In this document: positions 24,201-32,742 of the stretch, piece after piece
Numbering within the stretch: position 1 is the first letter of the stretch
How the letters are laid out: every line of letters begins with the position of its first letter
From: UBA4416 sp963422675
Lineage (GTDB): Bacteria; Bacteroidota; Bacteroidia; B-17B0; Aurantibacillaceae
DNA: 64,000 nt
Assembly (NCBI GenBank): GCA_963422675.2
Contig: CAXVYS010000027.1
Location: forward strand, 248,001 to 312,000
Reading direction: 5' to 3'
The notes under the pieces: model-generated
What the model was told of the DNA's origin: nothing
Database searches by the model: none
Seen by the model: the letters and a program-made list of their open reading frames with translations, nothing else
Position numbers and translations under genes: made by a program

Positions 24201-26886
24201 TAGCGATTTGTATGGTGTGGTCAATGTCTGTTTCCAGGTATTGTTCATTGTCCTTGGTATCCGGAACTTTTAAGCCCACATAATTGGTAAAAGGAGAAAC
24301 CGGAATTGTAAACCGGTCTGTACTAAAAGAGCCACCTTCTTCAAACGCACGAATCGTAAAGTTTGCAGCGAGGAACCCCGGCGCATCTTTTGTATCATTT
24401 AATTGTGCACTCACGTTTACCAAACCATTCTCATCAGTGGTACCAGTAAAAATGGTTTGTGTTTCCGAGTAAAAATTCTGTGCAGGATTATCAAAGGTAT
24501 ATCCTTTGTATCCTTTAAACTCAGTGGTTAGTTGCGATAAGGACACATCAATTTTTGTTTCCAGGTTCTTACCCGGCGCTCCGTGAAGCCAGTTAATGGA
24601 TAGCGGACTATTAAGACTCAGATCGTTGCTGTATATTTTATCTTTTTTATAATCTAAATTTATTTTTAAGCGGTTAGGCATTATGGTTTCAATACGAATG
24701 CTTTTTGTAAACACGGCACCACCTACTTTTACCTTAGCTAAATACACACCGGTAGGAGCGGAGCTTTCCGTTTTAGTAGAAAAATTATAGAAACCATCGA
24801 CGTGCTTTGTGCGTGTTAATTTTTGTACAACCTGCCCTTGAGGATTTTCTAATTCTAAAGAAGCCGGATAGTTTTCAGGAAATTCTTTCGTTTTATTTTC
24901 TAGGATAAAAGATAAATACAAACTATCTCCAGGGCGCCATACGCCACGTTCTCCATAAATAAACCCTTTAATGCCTTTTTGTACTATATCGCCTTCAACT
25001 TCAAAAGAACTTAATGACAGAGAGTTTCCATCGTCCAACTTCAGGTAGGTACGTTCCTGCCCTCGTTTAGCGATGATAACAAACGGTTTTTGTTTGGTTT
25101 CTAAAATAGCAATTCCATCACCATTAGTAGTTACTTGTTTTAATTTTTGCTGTTGGTAATCAAACGCTTCAATGGTAACATTTCCTAAAGGTTTTGTGGT
25201 GATTAAATCAGAGGTAAAAATGTTTATTTGTCCATTATTCCCACGTTTTGCAATTAAGCCAATATTGGTAGATAGTATGTTTTTGTTAACCGACTTATTA
25301 TTGTAGTAGGCTCTTGAGCATGGATTATTTCGTTCGCGGTAATTATAATAATAGTAGTCATCATAATAATCGTCATAAGAATTATAATAATCCCATTCTT
25401 TTTCTTCCTCATCTTTATCACGATTTACATAGTCATTTTCTTCAACATCCGATATGGTATCGCCCTGGCAATTATAGGTAGAGTAGTTGCGGTTATAACT
25501 TAAACGGATGTTATAGAGAGCTCCTGGTTCCGCTTTAATTAAGGAAGATAGATCAATAGAATACTTATTCCATTTGTTACGCGTTGGATTACCTGTAGCC
25601 TGTAAAGCCACTTTCTTTTTAATGATCAGCTTACCTACGCGGCGTAATTCCTGACCTCCTTCTAAACTATTTACCTGTAAAAATTGCAGCATATTACTTT
25701 CATATACGCGTGTAATCCTTACGTCTACGGCATTAAGATTTACTGCTTCAAAAGGAAAAATTAATCCACTCGAATTTGGCATAATAACACCTTTACCTAC
25801 CAGGCGAACATTTGGTTTCAGATCTTCAAAAAATGCTGAATAGGTAATTTGTTCTTTTAAATGTTTGCCATCGCTGTTTTTAACCCCATTACTAATCTGT
25901 ATATCCTTTGCTTCGGTATAGCGTTCGCCAGCGTATACTTTAATGGAATTGTTTTCTATCAGAAAAGTTAATTTCGATTCTTTTGCATCCTGTTGCGGAA
26001 TTTCTTCTTCACCGTATTCATTATAACTCGATACATTGGTGGCTGTTCCATCAGAATTTACAATGGATATAAGGCCTTCGAGGTTTTGATTAGGATCTAT
26101 TTTATCTGAAAATTGCAGAGTAATAAACTGATCGGGTTCGTTATCAATAAGCACATTTAATAATGTAAATTCATTGCTGTTAGGAATCGTAATTTCTCTC
26201 GTGTCTTTTTCCGTTGCGCCAATGGCTTCTCCGTCGTAAGTGATGACAACATTTCCTTTTCCTTTTTTAATATTACCAATTGTAAAATGGTGAGTGGTTC
26301 CGTTTTCGTGTAACCACGTAACGGTTACAGGCTGCGATCCCTGTGTGATCTGCGTTGTTTTTTCAACAAGAGCATTGTCTGCATAATCAGCTGTGGCAAG
26401 TGTCCCGTCGATTTGAAGTGCGTTTTTTTCGTCCGTTTTAAAATTATCAACGGTTATTTCCATGGCTTGTTTAAGTGTGGATAATTCAAATTCAAATTCT
26501 TTAAGATCATCAGCCACATCCAATACGTTGCCCAAATGGAATTTCACCTTATAGGTTTGATTGCTGTTTAAGCGCTGTGCGGGCTTAAATTCAAGGGTTT
26601 TATGATCTATCCAGGTCATTTTTCCTTCCACGTCGGGGCTAATGTTAAATAAGGTATTATCCACTTCTTTTCCTTCTTCAATGGCAATGGTAGTTTCCTG
26701 TTGTAAAACAATCAGGATCTTGCTTTCCACAGATACAAAACCGGCAGTGTAAGCTGCAATGTATTCTTTGTAGGCAGGATTTACGTAGCCAGAATCACTT
26801 TTTGCAGAAGTAGAGGTGTAATAGGTTAATCCAACAATGGATAATGCTGTGATAAGGAACACAGCAATAATGGTTTTAATTGACAT
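21253..26886 (-). CDS. Bacterial alpha-2-macroglobulin family protein
   Basis: 1877 aa with an N-terminal hydrophobic signal or anchor (residues 5-24, no lipobox Cys). Bacterial alpha-2-macroglobulins are periplasmic protease traps thought to protect the envelope. The intact thioester motif CVEQ is at residues 1421-1424 in the context EYPHGCVEQTTS, followed by the alpha-helical thioester domain. Upstream are MG2-type macroglobulin domains (YGERGVWRPGDSLYLSFILE is a typical MG2 segment). A Tyr/Asp/Glu-rich low-complexity insertion at about residues 479-522 is flanked by cysteines. The usual partner pbpC is not in this window. I infer a periplasmic location from family knowledge. Confidence 0.92.
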   Translation of the reverse strand: MSIKTIIAVFLITALSIVGLTYYTSTSAKSDSGYVNPAYKEYIAAYTAGFVSVESKILIVLQQETTIAIEEGKEVDNTLFNISPDVEGKMTWIDHKTLEFKPAQRLNSNQTYKVKFHLGNVLDVADDLKEFEFELSTLKQAMEITVDNFKTDEKNALQIDGTLATADYADNALVEKTTQITQGSQPVTVTWLHENGTTHHFTIGNIKKGKGNVVITYDGEAIGATEKDTREITIPNSNEFTLLNVLIDNEPDQFITLQFSDKIDPNQNLEGLISIVNSDGTATNVSSYNEYGEEEIPQQDAKESKLTFLIENNSIKVYAGERYTEAKDIQISNGVKNSDGKHLKEQITYSAFFEDLKPNVRLVGKGVIMPNSSGLIFPFEAVNLNAVDVRITRVYESNMLQFLQVNSLEGGQELRRVGKLIIKKKVALQATGNPTRNKWNKYSIDLSSLIKAEPGALYNIRLSYNRNYSTYNCQGDTISDVEENDYVNRDKDEEEKEWDYYNSYDDYYDDYYYYNYRERNNPCSRAYYNNKSVNKNILSTNIGLIAKRGNNGQINIFTSDLITTKPLGNVTIEAFDYQQQKLKQVTTNGDGIAILETKQKPFVIIAKRGQERTYLKLDDGNSLSLSSFEVEGDIVQKGIKGFIYGERGVWRPGDSLYLSFILENKTKEFPENYPASLELENPQGQVVQKLTRTKHVDGFYNFSTKTESSAPTGVYLAKVKVGGAVFTKSIRIETIMPNRLKINLDYKKDKIYSNDLSLNSPLSINWLHGAPGKNLETKIDVSLSQLTTEFKGYKGYTFDNPAQNFYSETQTIFTGTTDENGLVNVSAQLNDTKDAPGFLAANFTIRAFEEGGSFSTDRFTIPVSPFTNYVGLKVPDTKDNEQYLETDIDHTIQIATVDEFGKATSRSNIEVKVYKLDWRWWWDNYNQDLSSYIGSNYHEPIYTQNISSYNGKADFKLRVNRPSWGRYLVYVKDVESGHVSGKVVFIDWPSWAGKSPKGNEGSNVLTVNTDKEEYKVGDKAKVLIPSPKGGKILVNIENGSRTLISKWIDTKAEVTEYEFTVTKEMTPNIYVFVHLIQPHAQTANDLPIRLYGVASLMIKDDNTILKPVIKTDAVWKPETEAFVKVSEENGKEMAYTLAVVDEGLLDITRFKTPDPWKAFYAKEALGVKTWDIYDNVIGAFGNAMSRILSIGGDDATNNKPENSAIRFKPMVRFVGPFHLKKGETATHKINIPQYVGSVRVMVVAGYQGAYGNSEKAVPVRKPLMILSTLPRVLGPGEEVNLPVTVFAMEKKVKMATVTVTTDKFAQVVNGNSQIVSFNAIGDKVVTFKLKIKDALGVSKIKITAKGSGETTSETIEIAIRANNPSMTEAQEFVLASNKNLNATYTPLGINGTNKAYLELSTLPSINLSQRLNYLVEYPHGCVEQTTSSVFAGLYLNDITELNADQKAFIDHAIKAAINRLKGFQTSGGGLSYWPGSNTADDWGTNYAGNFLIEAKTKGYTIPYGLLDNWKKYQKQRAQSYVSNKNTAYYGEDLTQAYRLYTLALAGSPELGAMNRLKEKASMANEVKWRLAAAYALAGQLEVAKKMVYHVPATAKAYQDYYYTYGSPERDDAMILETMTLLKDNNNAFLKVKNLATKLGNSEYWFSTQSTAYCLMAISKYAKLNGNTSNISADIKIGTEVVTVSDFSKTKFKLIEFKNANNTAPVKVTVKGSGNLFARLVRQGIPKAGNETDKFSNLELSVIYKTLSGNPIDVANLEQGTDFMAEVTVKNPGVRGMYRNLALSQIFASGWEIRNQRLDNITYLKGDVPTYQDIRDDRVYSYFDLGAGSGKTFKVLLNASYNGLYYLPGVNCEAMYDNSISAHIAGRWVTIRKAGEIQ

Positions 26887-27034
26887 AGTTTTAGGAAAAT
26901 TTTGAGTAAAATTAAGTAAAAATCAATCGTAAAAACAAAAAACAGATGTATATATTTTATGGAGACATAATTAAAATTTTGGTATTTGCACAATAAATTG
27001 AAAGAAGTGCCGTTTCCAATATAAACACTAAACA

Positions 27035-27226
27035 ATGTCTATGCATAAAACCTCTACTCTTGTTGCTAAATCTCAAAAAATTACCAAAAACAAGCATCAG
27101 GCTGAAATTCCTGCTGAAGCGCCCGAAGTTTCGGATTCTATTATCCAATCTATTCTTAACTATTCTAAATCATTAACCTTAAAAAGGTCTGATTCGGTTG
27201 GTTTTATTGAAGTTGTAGCGAGTTAA
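27035..27226 (+). CDS. Small hypothetical protein
   Basis: 63 aa, divergent from the alpha-2-macroglobulin gene. The N-terminus is Lys/Thr-rich and polar, and the C-terminal half (SIIQSILNYSKSLTLKRSDS) looks like an amphipathic helix followed by a strand ending FIEVVAS. There is no signal peptide or known domain. The ordered C-terminal part suggests a real cytosolic protein rather than chance. The start could be the first or the third codon, both ATG. Only weak promoter-like sequence is seen upstream. Confidence 0.45.
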   Translation: MSMHKTSTLVAKSQKITKNKHQAEIPAEAPEVSDSIIQSILNYSKSLTLKRSDSVGFIEVVAS

Positions 27227-27249
27227 AAGTCGCTTTTTCCATTGTATTG

Positions 27250-27279
27250 TACTAATATACATTTTCGCATATATTAGTA
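27250..27279. repeat. Perfect AT-rich inverted repeat
   Basis: TACTAATATA and TATATTAGTA flank a 10-nt spacer 24 nt after the small gene at 27035-27226. It could fold as a hairpin in the 3' end of that transcript or bind a dimeric protein. Confidence 0.5.
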
Positions 27280-27433
27280 ATAGTGCGGCTGTCATGGCAA
27301 TTCAGTGCGAAGTGCAATTTTTTCGGTGGCAATGGGTAGGCTTTTGTGTGAGAATTGCGAAGCATTCATTAATACAAAAAAGAAAAACTACAAAACATTA
27401 ATAAAAGAATTGAAGTTAGTGAATTGTCTGGTT

Positions 27434-27456
27434 CCGATAGCTATCGGGATTTTGTT
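27434..27456 (+). terminator. Palindrome CCGATAGCTATCGG with T-run
   Basis: A fully self-complementary 14-mer is followed by GATTTTG and a run of eight Ts. It looks like an intrinsic terminator, although no loop is left if the whole palindrome pairs. The upstream gene it would serve is unclear. Confidence 0.4.
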
Positions 27457-27713
27457 TTTTTTCATCAAGGAAAAAGATAGGAAAGAGACTAAAATCAAGG
27501 TTAAAATACTATATCTTCCTTTAATGACAATCATTAATAAACAGAGTTGTTAAATCCCTACATTATTTATTCTAAAAACGTTTGAGCTAAAAAAGCCCAT
27601 TCGCTGTAGGTAATTGGGATTAATTATCCGAGGAAAACCTTCTTAAATTTGCCATCAAAAAGGCCTATTACAAAGAAATTGGATAAATTTGAACAAGCTC
27701 TTATTAATAAAGT

Positions 27714-27743
27714 TTGTGTAATAGACAGATTACCTTATTTTTG
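27714..27743 (+). promoter_or_regulatory. Predicted promoter of the E2 gene
   Basis: TTG (27714-27716), a 19-nt spacer and TATTTTTG (27736-27743). It lies inside the 5'-extended open frame and 22 nt before the ATG at 27766, supporting the shorter E2 protein. Confidence 0.65.
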
Positions 27744-27765
27744 CGTTCTACTTTACTTAATTAAA

Positions 27766-29115
27766 ATGGCACAATTTGAATTAACAATGCCCAAAATGGG
27801 CGAAAGTGTTGCGGAAGCAACTATTATTAAATGGACTAAAAATGAAGGTGATTCTATTAAAATAGATGAAACCGTTTTAGAAATAGCTACTGATAAAGTG
27901 GACTCAGAAATCCCCTCGCCATTCGAGGGTAAATTAATCAAAAAGTTATTTAACGAAAATGATGTTGTACAGGTAGGTGCAGTAATTGCGATTATCTCTT
28001 CCGATGCAAATGCTGTGGTAAGTGAAGCTCCTAAAACAGTGGCTCCTGCACAGGAAACAAGTACCACTACTTCTTCCAATACAACATCTGCTCCTGTTAA
28101 AACTGCAGAAGCAAACGATTATTCTGGTACAGATAAATTCTATTCTCCATTAGTAAAAAGTATTGCAAAAGAAGAAGGTATTTCTTTATCTGAACTGGAT
28201 TCCATCAAAGGATCAGGACAGGAAGGAAGAGTTACCAAAGCGGATATTTTAGCTTACTTACCAAACAGAACTCAGCAGTCTACAACTCAGGCCCCTGCTA
28301 AAACAGAAGAAAAATCTGCTTCAGCAAACGGTGCTAAAGGAAGTATGGGTGTTCCTGATAATACCGTATTGGTTCAGCGCCCCGCAGTATCTGTAGGTGC
28401 CGGTGATGAGATCATTGAAATGGATCGTATGCGTAAAATGATTGCTGATAACATGGTAATGAGCAAACATGTATCGCCTCATGTGACTTCTTTTGTTGAA
28501 GCTGATGTTACTAATTTAGTACAGTGGAGAGACAGAATTAAAAAGGATTTTGAAAAACGTGAAAATGAAAAAATCACGTTTACTCCTTTATTCATTGAAG
28601 CTGTAGCCAAAGCTATTAAAGACTTTCCAATGATCAACGTTTCTGTGGATCAAACCGGAACTAAAATCATTAAACGTAAAAATATTAATATTGGTATGGC
28701 TGCAGCTTTACCTACAGGAAATTTAATTGTACCGGTTATTAAAAATGCCGATCAAAAAAACCTGGTAGGAATTACCAAAGCTGTAAATGACCTGGCCGGT
28801 AGAGCACGTGCCAATAAGTTAACTCCTGATGAAATTCAGGGAGGAACATTCACTATTAGTAATGTTGGCAGTTTTGGTAATGTAATGGGAACCCCTATTA
28901 TTTTACAGCCACAGGTAGCGATATTGGCCGTTGGTACTATTAAAAAGAAACCGGCGGTTATAGAAACTCCTCAGGGTGATGTGATCGCTATCAGACATTT
29001 TATGTTCCTGTCATTATCATATGATCACAGGGTTGTTGACGGATCCTTAGGAGGAAGCTTCTTAAGGAAAGTAGCTGATTATCTTGAAAACTGGGATATT
29101 ACCAGAACCTCTTAA
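27766..29115 (+). CDS. 2-oxo acid dehydrogenase E2 (dihydrolipoamide acyltransferase)
   Basis: From the ATG at 27766 the product is 449 aa (MAQFELTMPKMGES); a longer frame starting at 27649 adds 39 residues that carry no lipoyl fold and cover the promoter. The E2 core transfers acyl groups from lipoamide to CoA in pyruvate, 2-oxoglutarate or branched-chain dehydrogenase complexes. Order: one lipoyl domain with the modified Lys44 in ATDKVDSE, a Pro/Ala/Thr-rich linker, a peripheral subunit-binding domain (about 125-165, SPLVKSIAKEEGISLSEL), and the catalytic domain with SYDHRVVDG (His ~420). The lipoyl sequence and overall form suggest the branched-chain or general acyl type; the substrate is not decidable. 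E1 and E3 are not adjacent. Confidence 0.9.
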   Translation: MAQFELTMPKMGESVAEATIIKWTKNEGDSIKIDETVLEIATDKVDSEIPSPFEGKLIKKLFNENDVVQVGAVIAIISSDANAVVSEAPKTVAPAQETSTTTSSNTTSAPVKTAEANDYSGTDKFYSPLVKSIAKEEGISLSELDSIKGSGQEGRVTKADILAYLPNRTQQSTTQAPAKTEEKSASANGAKGSMGVPDNTVLVQRPAVSVGAGDEIIEMDRMRKMIADNMVMSKHVSPHVTSFVEADVTNLVQWRDRIKKDFEKRENEKITFTPLFIEAVAKAIKDFPMINVSVDQTGTKIIKRKNINIGMAAALPTGNLIVPVIKNADQKNLVGITKAVNDLAGRARANKLTPDEIQGGTFTISNVGSFGNVMGTPIILQPQVAILAVGTIKKKPAVIETPQGDVIAIRHFMFLSLSYDHRVVDGSLGGSFLRKVADYLENWDITRTS

Positions 29116-29122
29116 ATATGTT

Positions 29123-29155
29123 AAAAATCCCGCCATTAGGCGGGATTTTTTTTTA
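29123..29155 (+). terminator. Terminator after the E2 gene
   Basis: A perfect 12-bp stem, AAAAATCCCGCC / GGCGGGATTTTT, with an ATTA loop and a T-run starts 8 nt after the stop codon. Confidence 0.95.
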
Positions 29156-29164
29156 TAACCAAAA

Positions 29165-29196
29165 TTGTGCTTTATATCTAAATTATACTATTTTTG
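29165..29196 (+). promoter_or_regulatory. Predicted promoter of the PD40/OmpA-like gene
   Basis: TTG (29165-29167), a 21-nt spacer, TATTTTTG (29189-29196), then 20 nt to the ATG at 29217. Confidence 0.6.
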
Positions 29197-29216
29197 TTAA
29201 CTTGTTATTCTAAATT

Positions 29217-31937
29217 ATGAAGAAATTTTATTTAATTATTATAGTCCTGGCGTTTGGGACAAATCTTTTGAAAGCCCAATTACCTGCAGGTAGTTATTCG
29301 GATTATTTCAGAGAAGGAACATTTCTTTTGCAGGAAGAAAATTATGACATGGCATTGAAAAACTTTTTAATAGCGTATCAAAAAGATTCATCTTCTGCTA
29401 ATATTAATTATAATGTAGGAGCCTGTTACCTTAACTCCCCAACAAAAAAAACATGGGCAGAAAAATATTTAGCGAAGGCTGTTACAAATATTTCTAAAAA
29501 TTACAATTCTGACAGTCCTTCTGAAAAAGCTGCTCCTCCTATGGCTTATTTACTTTATGGAAAGGCGTTACACCTTAACTATAAATTTGATGAAGCTTCT
29601 GCGCAGTATGATATTTTCGAAAAAAATTATGCTAAGGATAAAGCCAGTAAAGAAGATGTTGCTTTTTTAAAATCGCAGGTGATGTACGCTAAAGAATTAG
29701 TAGCAGCACCCATTAATGTAAAAGTTGAAAACTTAGGAGATAGTATTAACAGTGAGTATCCTGATTTTAGCCCTTCATTAAGTGCTGATGAAAGAATGTT
29801 GATTTATACAACAAGAAGAAAAATGCTTTCGGGCTCAGAAAAAGGGTTGGATGGACAATACGCTGAGGATATTGTTGTAGCGTATAAAGATGATAACAAT
29901 ATCTGGTCGAGCCCAAAACCTATCAGTGAATTTATTAATACAAACGGTAACGAGGCTTCTGTCAATTTAACTCCTGATGGGCAAACGTTAATTGTATACC
30001 AGGATATTGGCAAAGGTGGCGGTGGAGATGTGTTTTTTAGCAAGTGGGACGGAAACGACTGGAGTTCTTTACAATCGTTTGGATCAGATATAAATACTAA
30101 ATATTGGGAAACACATGCCTGTCTTAGTGCAGATGGAAATACGCTTTATTTTGTATCCGACAGGCCGGGTGGTTATGGTGGACGTGATATTTACAGAAGC
30201 GTAAAATTACCAAACGGAAAATGGAGCTTATCGCAAAATGTAGGACCTGTTATTAATACAAAATACGATGAGGACGGACCATTTATTCATCCTGATGGGA
30301 TAACATTGATTTTCTCATCGGATGGGCATAAAACGATGGGAGGCTTTGATATTTTTGTTTCTATGATCGAAGAAGACAAAAAATTCTCTGAACCCTATAA
30401 TATGGGGTATCCTATTAATACACCGGGCGATGATATTTTCTTTGTAACATCTCCGGATGGTAAACGTGGTTATTTCTCTTCTTCTAAAGAGGGTGGCAAA
30501 GGTGAAAAAGACATTTATGTGATGTTTATTCCGGATGCAAAGGAAAAACCACTGGCTTTATTTAAAGGATCAATCTTACCTGCTGACGGAGAAAAATTAC
30601 CCGATGATTTAGAGATCGTTGTTATTAATAAGGAAACAGGAGAAATTGTTGGCCGATACAGACCTAAAGCTAACGGATCATTCTCTACCATTTTACCTCC
30701 AAATAAAAACTATAACTTTTCTTACCAAAGCAAAGGAGAAGAATTTTATAACGAAGATCTTTATGTATCAAATGAGGTAACCTATCAGGAAATTAAAAAA
30801 GAAATTAACCTGGAACCGGTAGCATTATTAGGAAAAGTAAAAGTGAAGGAAAAAGCTGTGAATTTAAATACACTGGTATTTAACAACAGTAAAGATAAAC
30901 AACCTGTACCAAATGCTAAAATAACCCTTACAGTAAAAGGTGGAACAGATTCTAACTTTGATGTAGATGCAAAAGGTAAAAAAGAAGGAACGCCATTGGC
31001 TTTTGATAAAACCTATACAGTATTTGCAGAAGCCAACGGAAAAAAATCGGAAGTTAATAGTTTTAATACGATTGGTATCAAAGGAAGTAAATCCATTACA
31101 CAGATCTTATACCTTGAGGGGAAACCAGCTAAAGAATTCGACCTGTTTTTAAATGTATTGGCTGTAAATGCAAAACATAAGCCGTTACCAGGTACAAACA
31201 TTACATTAACAGGAAATGATGGTAGCAAATTCGATGGTATAACCGATGAGAAAGGACGTATCAAAAACATTGAATTGTTTAAAGATGTGAACTACAATTT
31301 AACGGGAGAAAACAGTGGTATTGTTTCTGATAAAACTTTATTCACCACTATGAACGTTATTGCTAAAAAAACATATGATAAAACGTTAATCATTGATGTT
31401 ATCAACCCAATAGTTTCTAATAACGGAGGAAATAATGGTAACAATAACAATGGCAACAACGGAAATAATAATGGCAATAACAGCGGTAACAATGGTAATA
31501 ATAATGGTAACAACAACGCTAACAATGGCAATAACTCCGCATCTTCAGGGAACGGTAAAAATGTTGGTTGCGGTACACCGGTGCATTACAAACATTTCTT
31601 CGCTTACAATAAAAATGAAATCGATGATGCCGGTAACTGGAGTAATTTAATTGATGGTATCATTTCTAAAACGAAAGAATGTAATCCTACCGTTAAAATT
31701 TTATCAAGTGCGTCTCAGGTACCTACCCGTGCATATTCTTCTAACCGTGAGTTGGCAAAATCAAGAGCGGAGAAATTAGAAGCTAAAATTAAAGCGGATG
31801 TGACTGCAAAAGGCGGTGATGCTTCTAAAATTGAGTTTAAAGTAATTTATCAGGTAAGAGGTCCTATTTATGAAGGCGACTATCTGGACACTGAAAAATA
31901 TGGTAAATTCCAATATGTAAAAGTAATTGCAAGATAA
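29217..31937 (+). CDS. TPR + PD40 propeller + OmpA-like envelope protein
   Basis: 906 aa with a Sec signal peptide (1-20, ending LLKA|Q) and no lipobox. Order: TPR-like helices (~28-150); a PD40/WD40-like beta-propeller with repeated SPDG or SADG strands (~180-440, for example LSADGNTLYFVSDRPGGYGG); carboxypeptidase-regulatory-like beta-sandwich segments (~450-720); an Asn/Gly-only linker (735-~780); and a C-terminal OmpA-like domain (~785-906) that would hold peptidoglycan. The same domain order is known in the T9SS component PorE, but that protein is a lipoprotein and many paralogues exist, so a T9SS role here is only possible. It has its own promoter and terminator. Confidence 0.85.
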   Translation: MKKFYLIIIVLAFGTNLLKAQLPAGSYSDYFREGTFLLQEENYDMALKNFLIAYQKDSSSANINYNVGACYLNSPTKKTWAEKYLAKAVTNISKNYNSDSPSEKAAPPMAYLLYGKALHLNYKFDEASAQYDIFEKNYAKDKASKEDVAFLKSQVMYAKELVAAPINVKVENLGDSINSEYPDFSPSLSADERMLIYTTRRKMLSGSEKGLDGQYAEDIVVAYKDDNNIWSSPKPISEFINTNGNEASVNLTPDGQTLIVYQDIGKGGGGDVFFSKWDGNDWSSLQSFGSDINTKYWETHACLSADGNTLYFVSDRPGGYGGRDIYRSVKLPNGKWSLSQNVGPVINTKYDEDGPFIHPDGITLIFSSDGHKTMGGFDIFVSMIEEDKKFSEPYNMGYPINTPGDDIFFVTSPDGKRGYFSSSKEGGKGEKDIYVMFIPDAKEKPLALFKGSILPADGEKLPDDLEIVVINKETGEIVGRYRPKANGSFSTILPPNKNYNFSYQSKGEEFYNEDLYVSNEVTYQEIKKEINLEPVALLGKVKVKEKAVNLNTLVFNNSKDKQPVPNAKITLTVKGGTDSNFDVDAKGKKEGTPLAFDKTYTVFAEANGKKSEVNSFNTIGIKGSKSITQILYLEGKPAKEFDLFLNVLAVNAKHKPLPGTNITLTGNDGSKFDGITDEKGRIKNIELFKDVNYNLTGENSGIVSDKTLFTTMNVIAKKTYDKTLIIDVINPIVSNNGGNNGNNNNGNNGNNNGNNSGNNGNNNGNNNANNGNNSASSGNGKNVGCGTPVHYKHFFAYNKNEIDDAGNWSNLIDGIISKTKECNPTVKILSSASQVPTRAYSSNRELAKSRAEKLEAKIKADVTAKGGDASKIEFKVIYQVRGPIYEGDYLDTEKYGKFQYVKVIAR

Positions 31938-31955
31938 AAATTGTTAGATATTTAT

Positions 31956-31991
31956 AAAAAACACCGGACTAATTTAGTTCGGTGTTTTTGT
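31956..31991 (+). terminator. Terminator after the PD40/OmpA-like gene
   Basis: A long stem, AAAAACACCGGACTAA pairing with TTAGTTCGGTGTTTTT (one wobble pair), followed by G and Ts. Its right arm runs into the promoter of the next gene. Confidence 0.9.
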
Positions 31992-31996
31992 TTTAA

Positions 31997-32004
31997 TACC
32001 TTTG
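31997..32004 (+). promoter_or_regulatory. Predicted -7 box, leaderless methyltransferase gene
   Basis: TACCTTTG matches the consensus and ends 6 nt before the ATG at 32011. The TTG inside it (32002) is in frame and can be miscalled as the start. The -33 position falls within the terminator stem of the preceding gene. Confidence 0.55.
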
Positions 32005-32010
32005 TGGGCT

Positions 32011-32742
32011 ATGCAAAAAGAATGGTTTTCCTCGTGGTTTGATACACCTTATTATCATACCCTTTACAAGAACAGAGATTATACCGAAGCCGCTCTATTT
32101 ATTGATAATATTCTTAATTTTATTAAACTAAAACCTGATGCCAGTTGTTGGGATCTGTGTTGCGGGAAGGGGAGGCATAGTATTTACTTAAACCAAAAAG
32201 GGTTTAAAGTGGTTGGAACCGATCTTTCTACACAAAGTATATTAGAAGCAGCTAAAAGTGCAAATGACGACCTTCAGTTTTACCAGCATGATATGAGGAA
32301 ACTATTCCGTACCAATTATTTTGATGCTGTATTTAATTTATTTACAAGCTTTGGCTATTTTGAAAGAAGACAGGATGATTTAAATGTATTTAATTCTGTA
32401 CAAAAAGCATTGAAACCAAAGGGGTTATTTGTGTTCGATTATTTGAACTCGGAATATGTAAAACAAATTATAAAAGAAAAAGATACCATTACAAGAGATG
32501 GCATGTCTTTTTCTATAACAAAGAAAATAGAAAACAACACCGTCATTAAAAACATTAATTTTACCGATAAAGGAAAACTTTTTCATTTCGAAGAACGGGT
32601 TAAATTATTTGACGAATCTTACTTCTGCGGTTTGGCAAACGATTGCGGCCTAACTATTTTAAATACTTTTGGTAATTATCATTTAGAGAATTTCGACCTG
32701 AAAACCTCACCACGTTTAATTTTAGTATTACAAAAACAATGA
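32011..32742 (+). CDS. Class I SAM-dependent methyltransferase
   Basis: 243 aa from the ATG at 32011 (MQKEWFSSWFDTPYYHTLY). SAM motif I is in CWDLCCGKGRHSIYL (~45-60), followed by an acidic residue at the end of strand 2 (GTDLS) and an FNLFTSFGYF motif IV-like segment. The substrate is not evident; relatives are annotated only as methyltransferases. Its stop codon overlaps the ATG of the ZIP transporter gene (ATGA at 32739-32742), so the two are translationally coupled. Confidence 0.88.
   Translation: MQKEWFSSWFDTPYYHTLYKNRDYTEAALFIDNILNFIKLKPDASCWDLCCGKGRHSIYLNQKGFKVVGTDLSTQSILEAAKSANDDLQFYQHDMRKLFRTNYFDAVFNLFTSFGYFERRQDDLNVFNSVQKALKPKGLFVFDYLNSEYVKQIIKEKDTITRDGMSFSITKKIENNTVIKNINFTDKGKLFHFEERVKLFDESYFCGLANDCGLTILNTFGNYHLENFDLKTSPRLILVLQKQ

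Larger units (their letters stand above)
27227..27713. other. Intergenic region with two inverted repeats
   Basis: No convincing gene is seen over about 490 nt. It contains a perfect 10-bp AT palindrome (27250-27279) and a 14-bp perfect palindrome followed by Ts (27434-27455). An 82-codon open frame (27305-27553) runs through the second palindrome and is probably not coding. Confidence 0.45.

Noticed and set aside
27305..27553. 82-codon open frame on the plus strand
   Set aside because: It runs through a perfect palindrome plus poly-T, has an unconvincing Lys-rich composition and no promoter; more likely intergenic DNA.
29217..31937. Calling the PD40/OmpA-like protein PorE
   Set aside because: The domain order fits, but there is no lipobox Cys and paralogues with the same architecture are common in Bacteroidota; the specific assignment is not supported.
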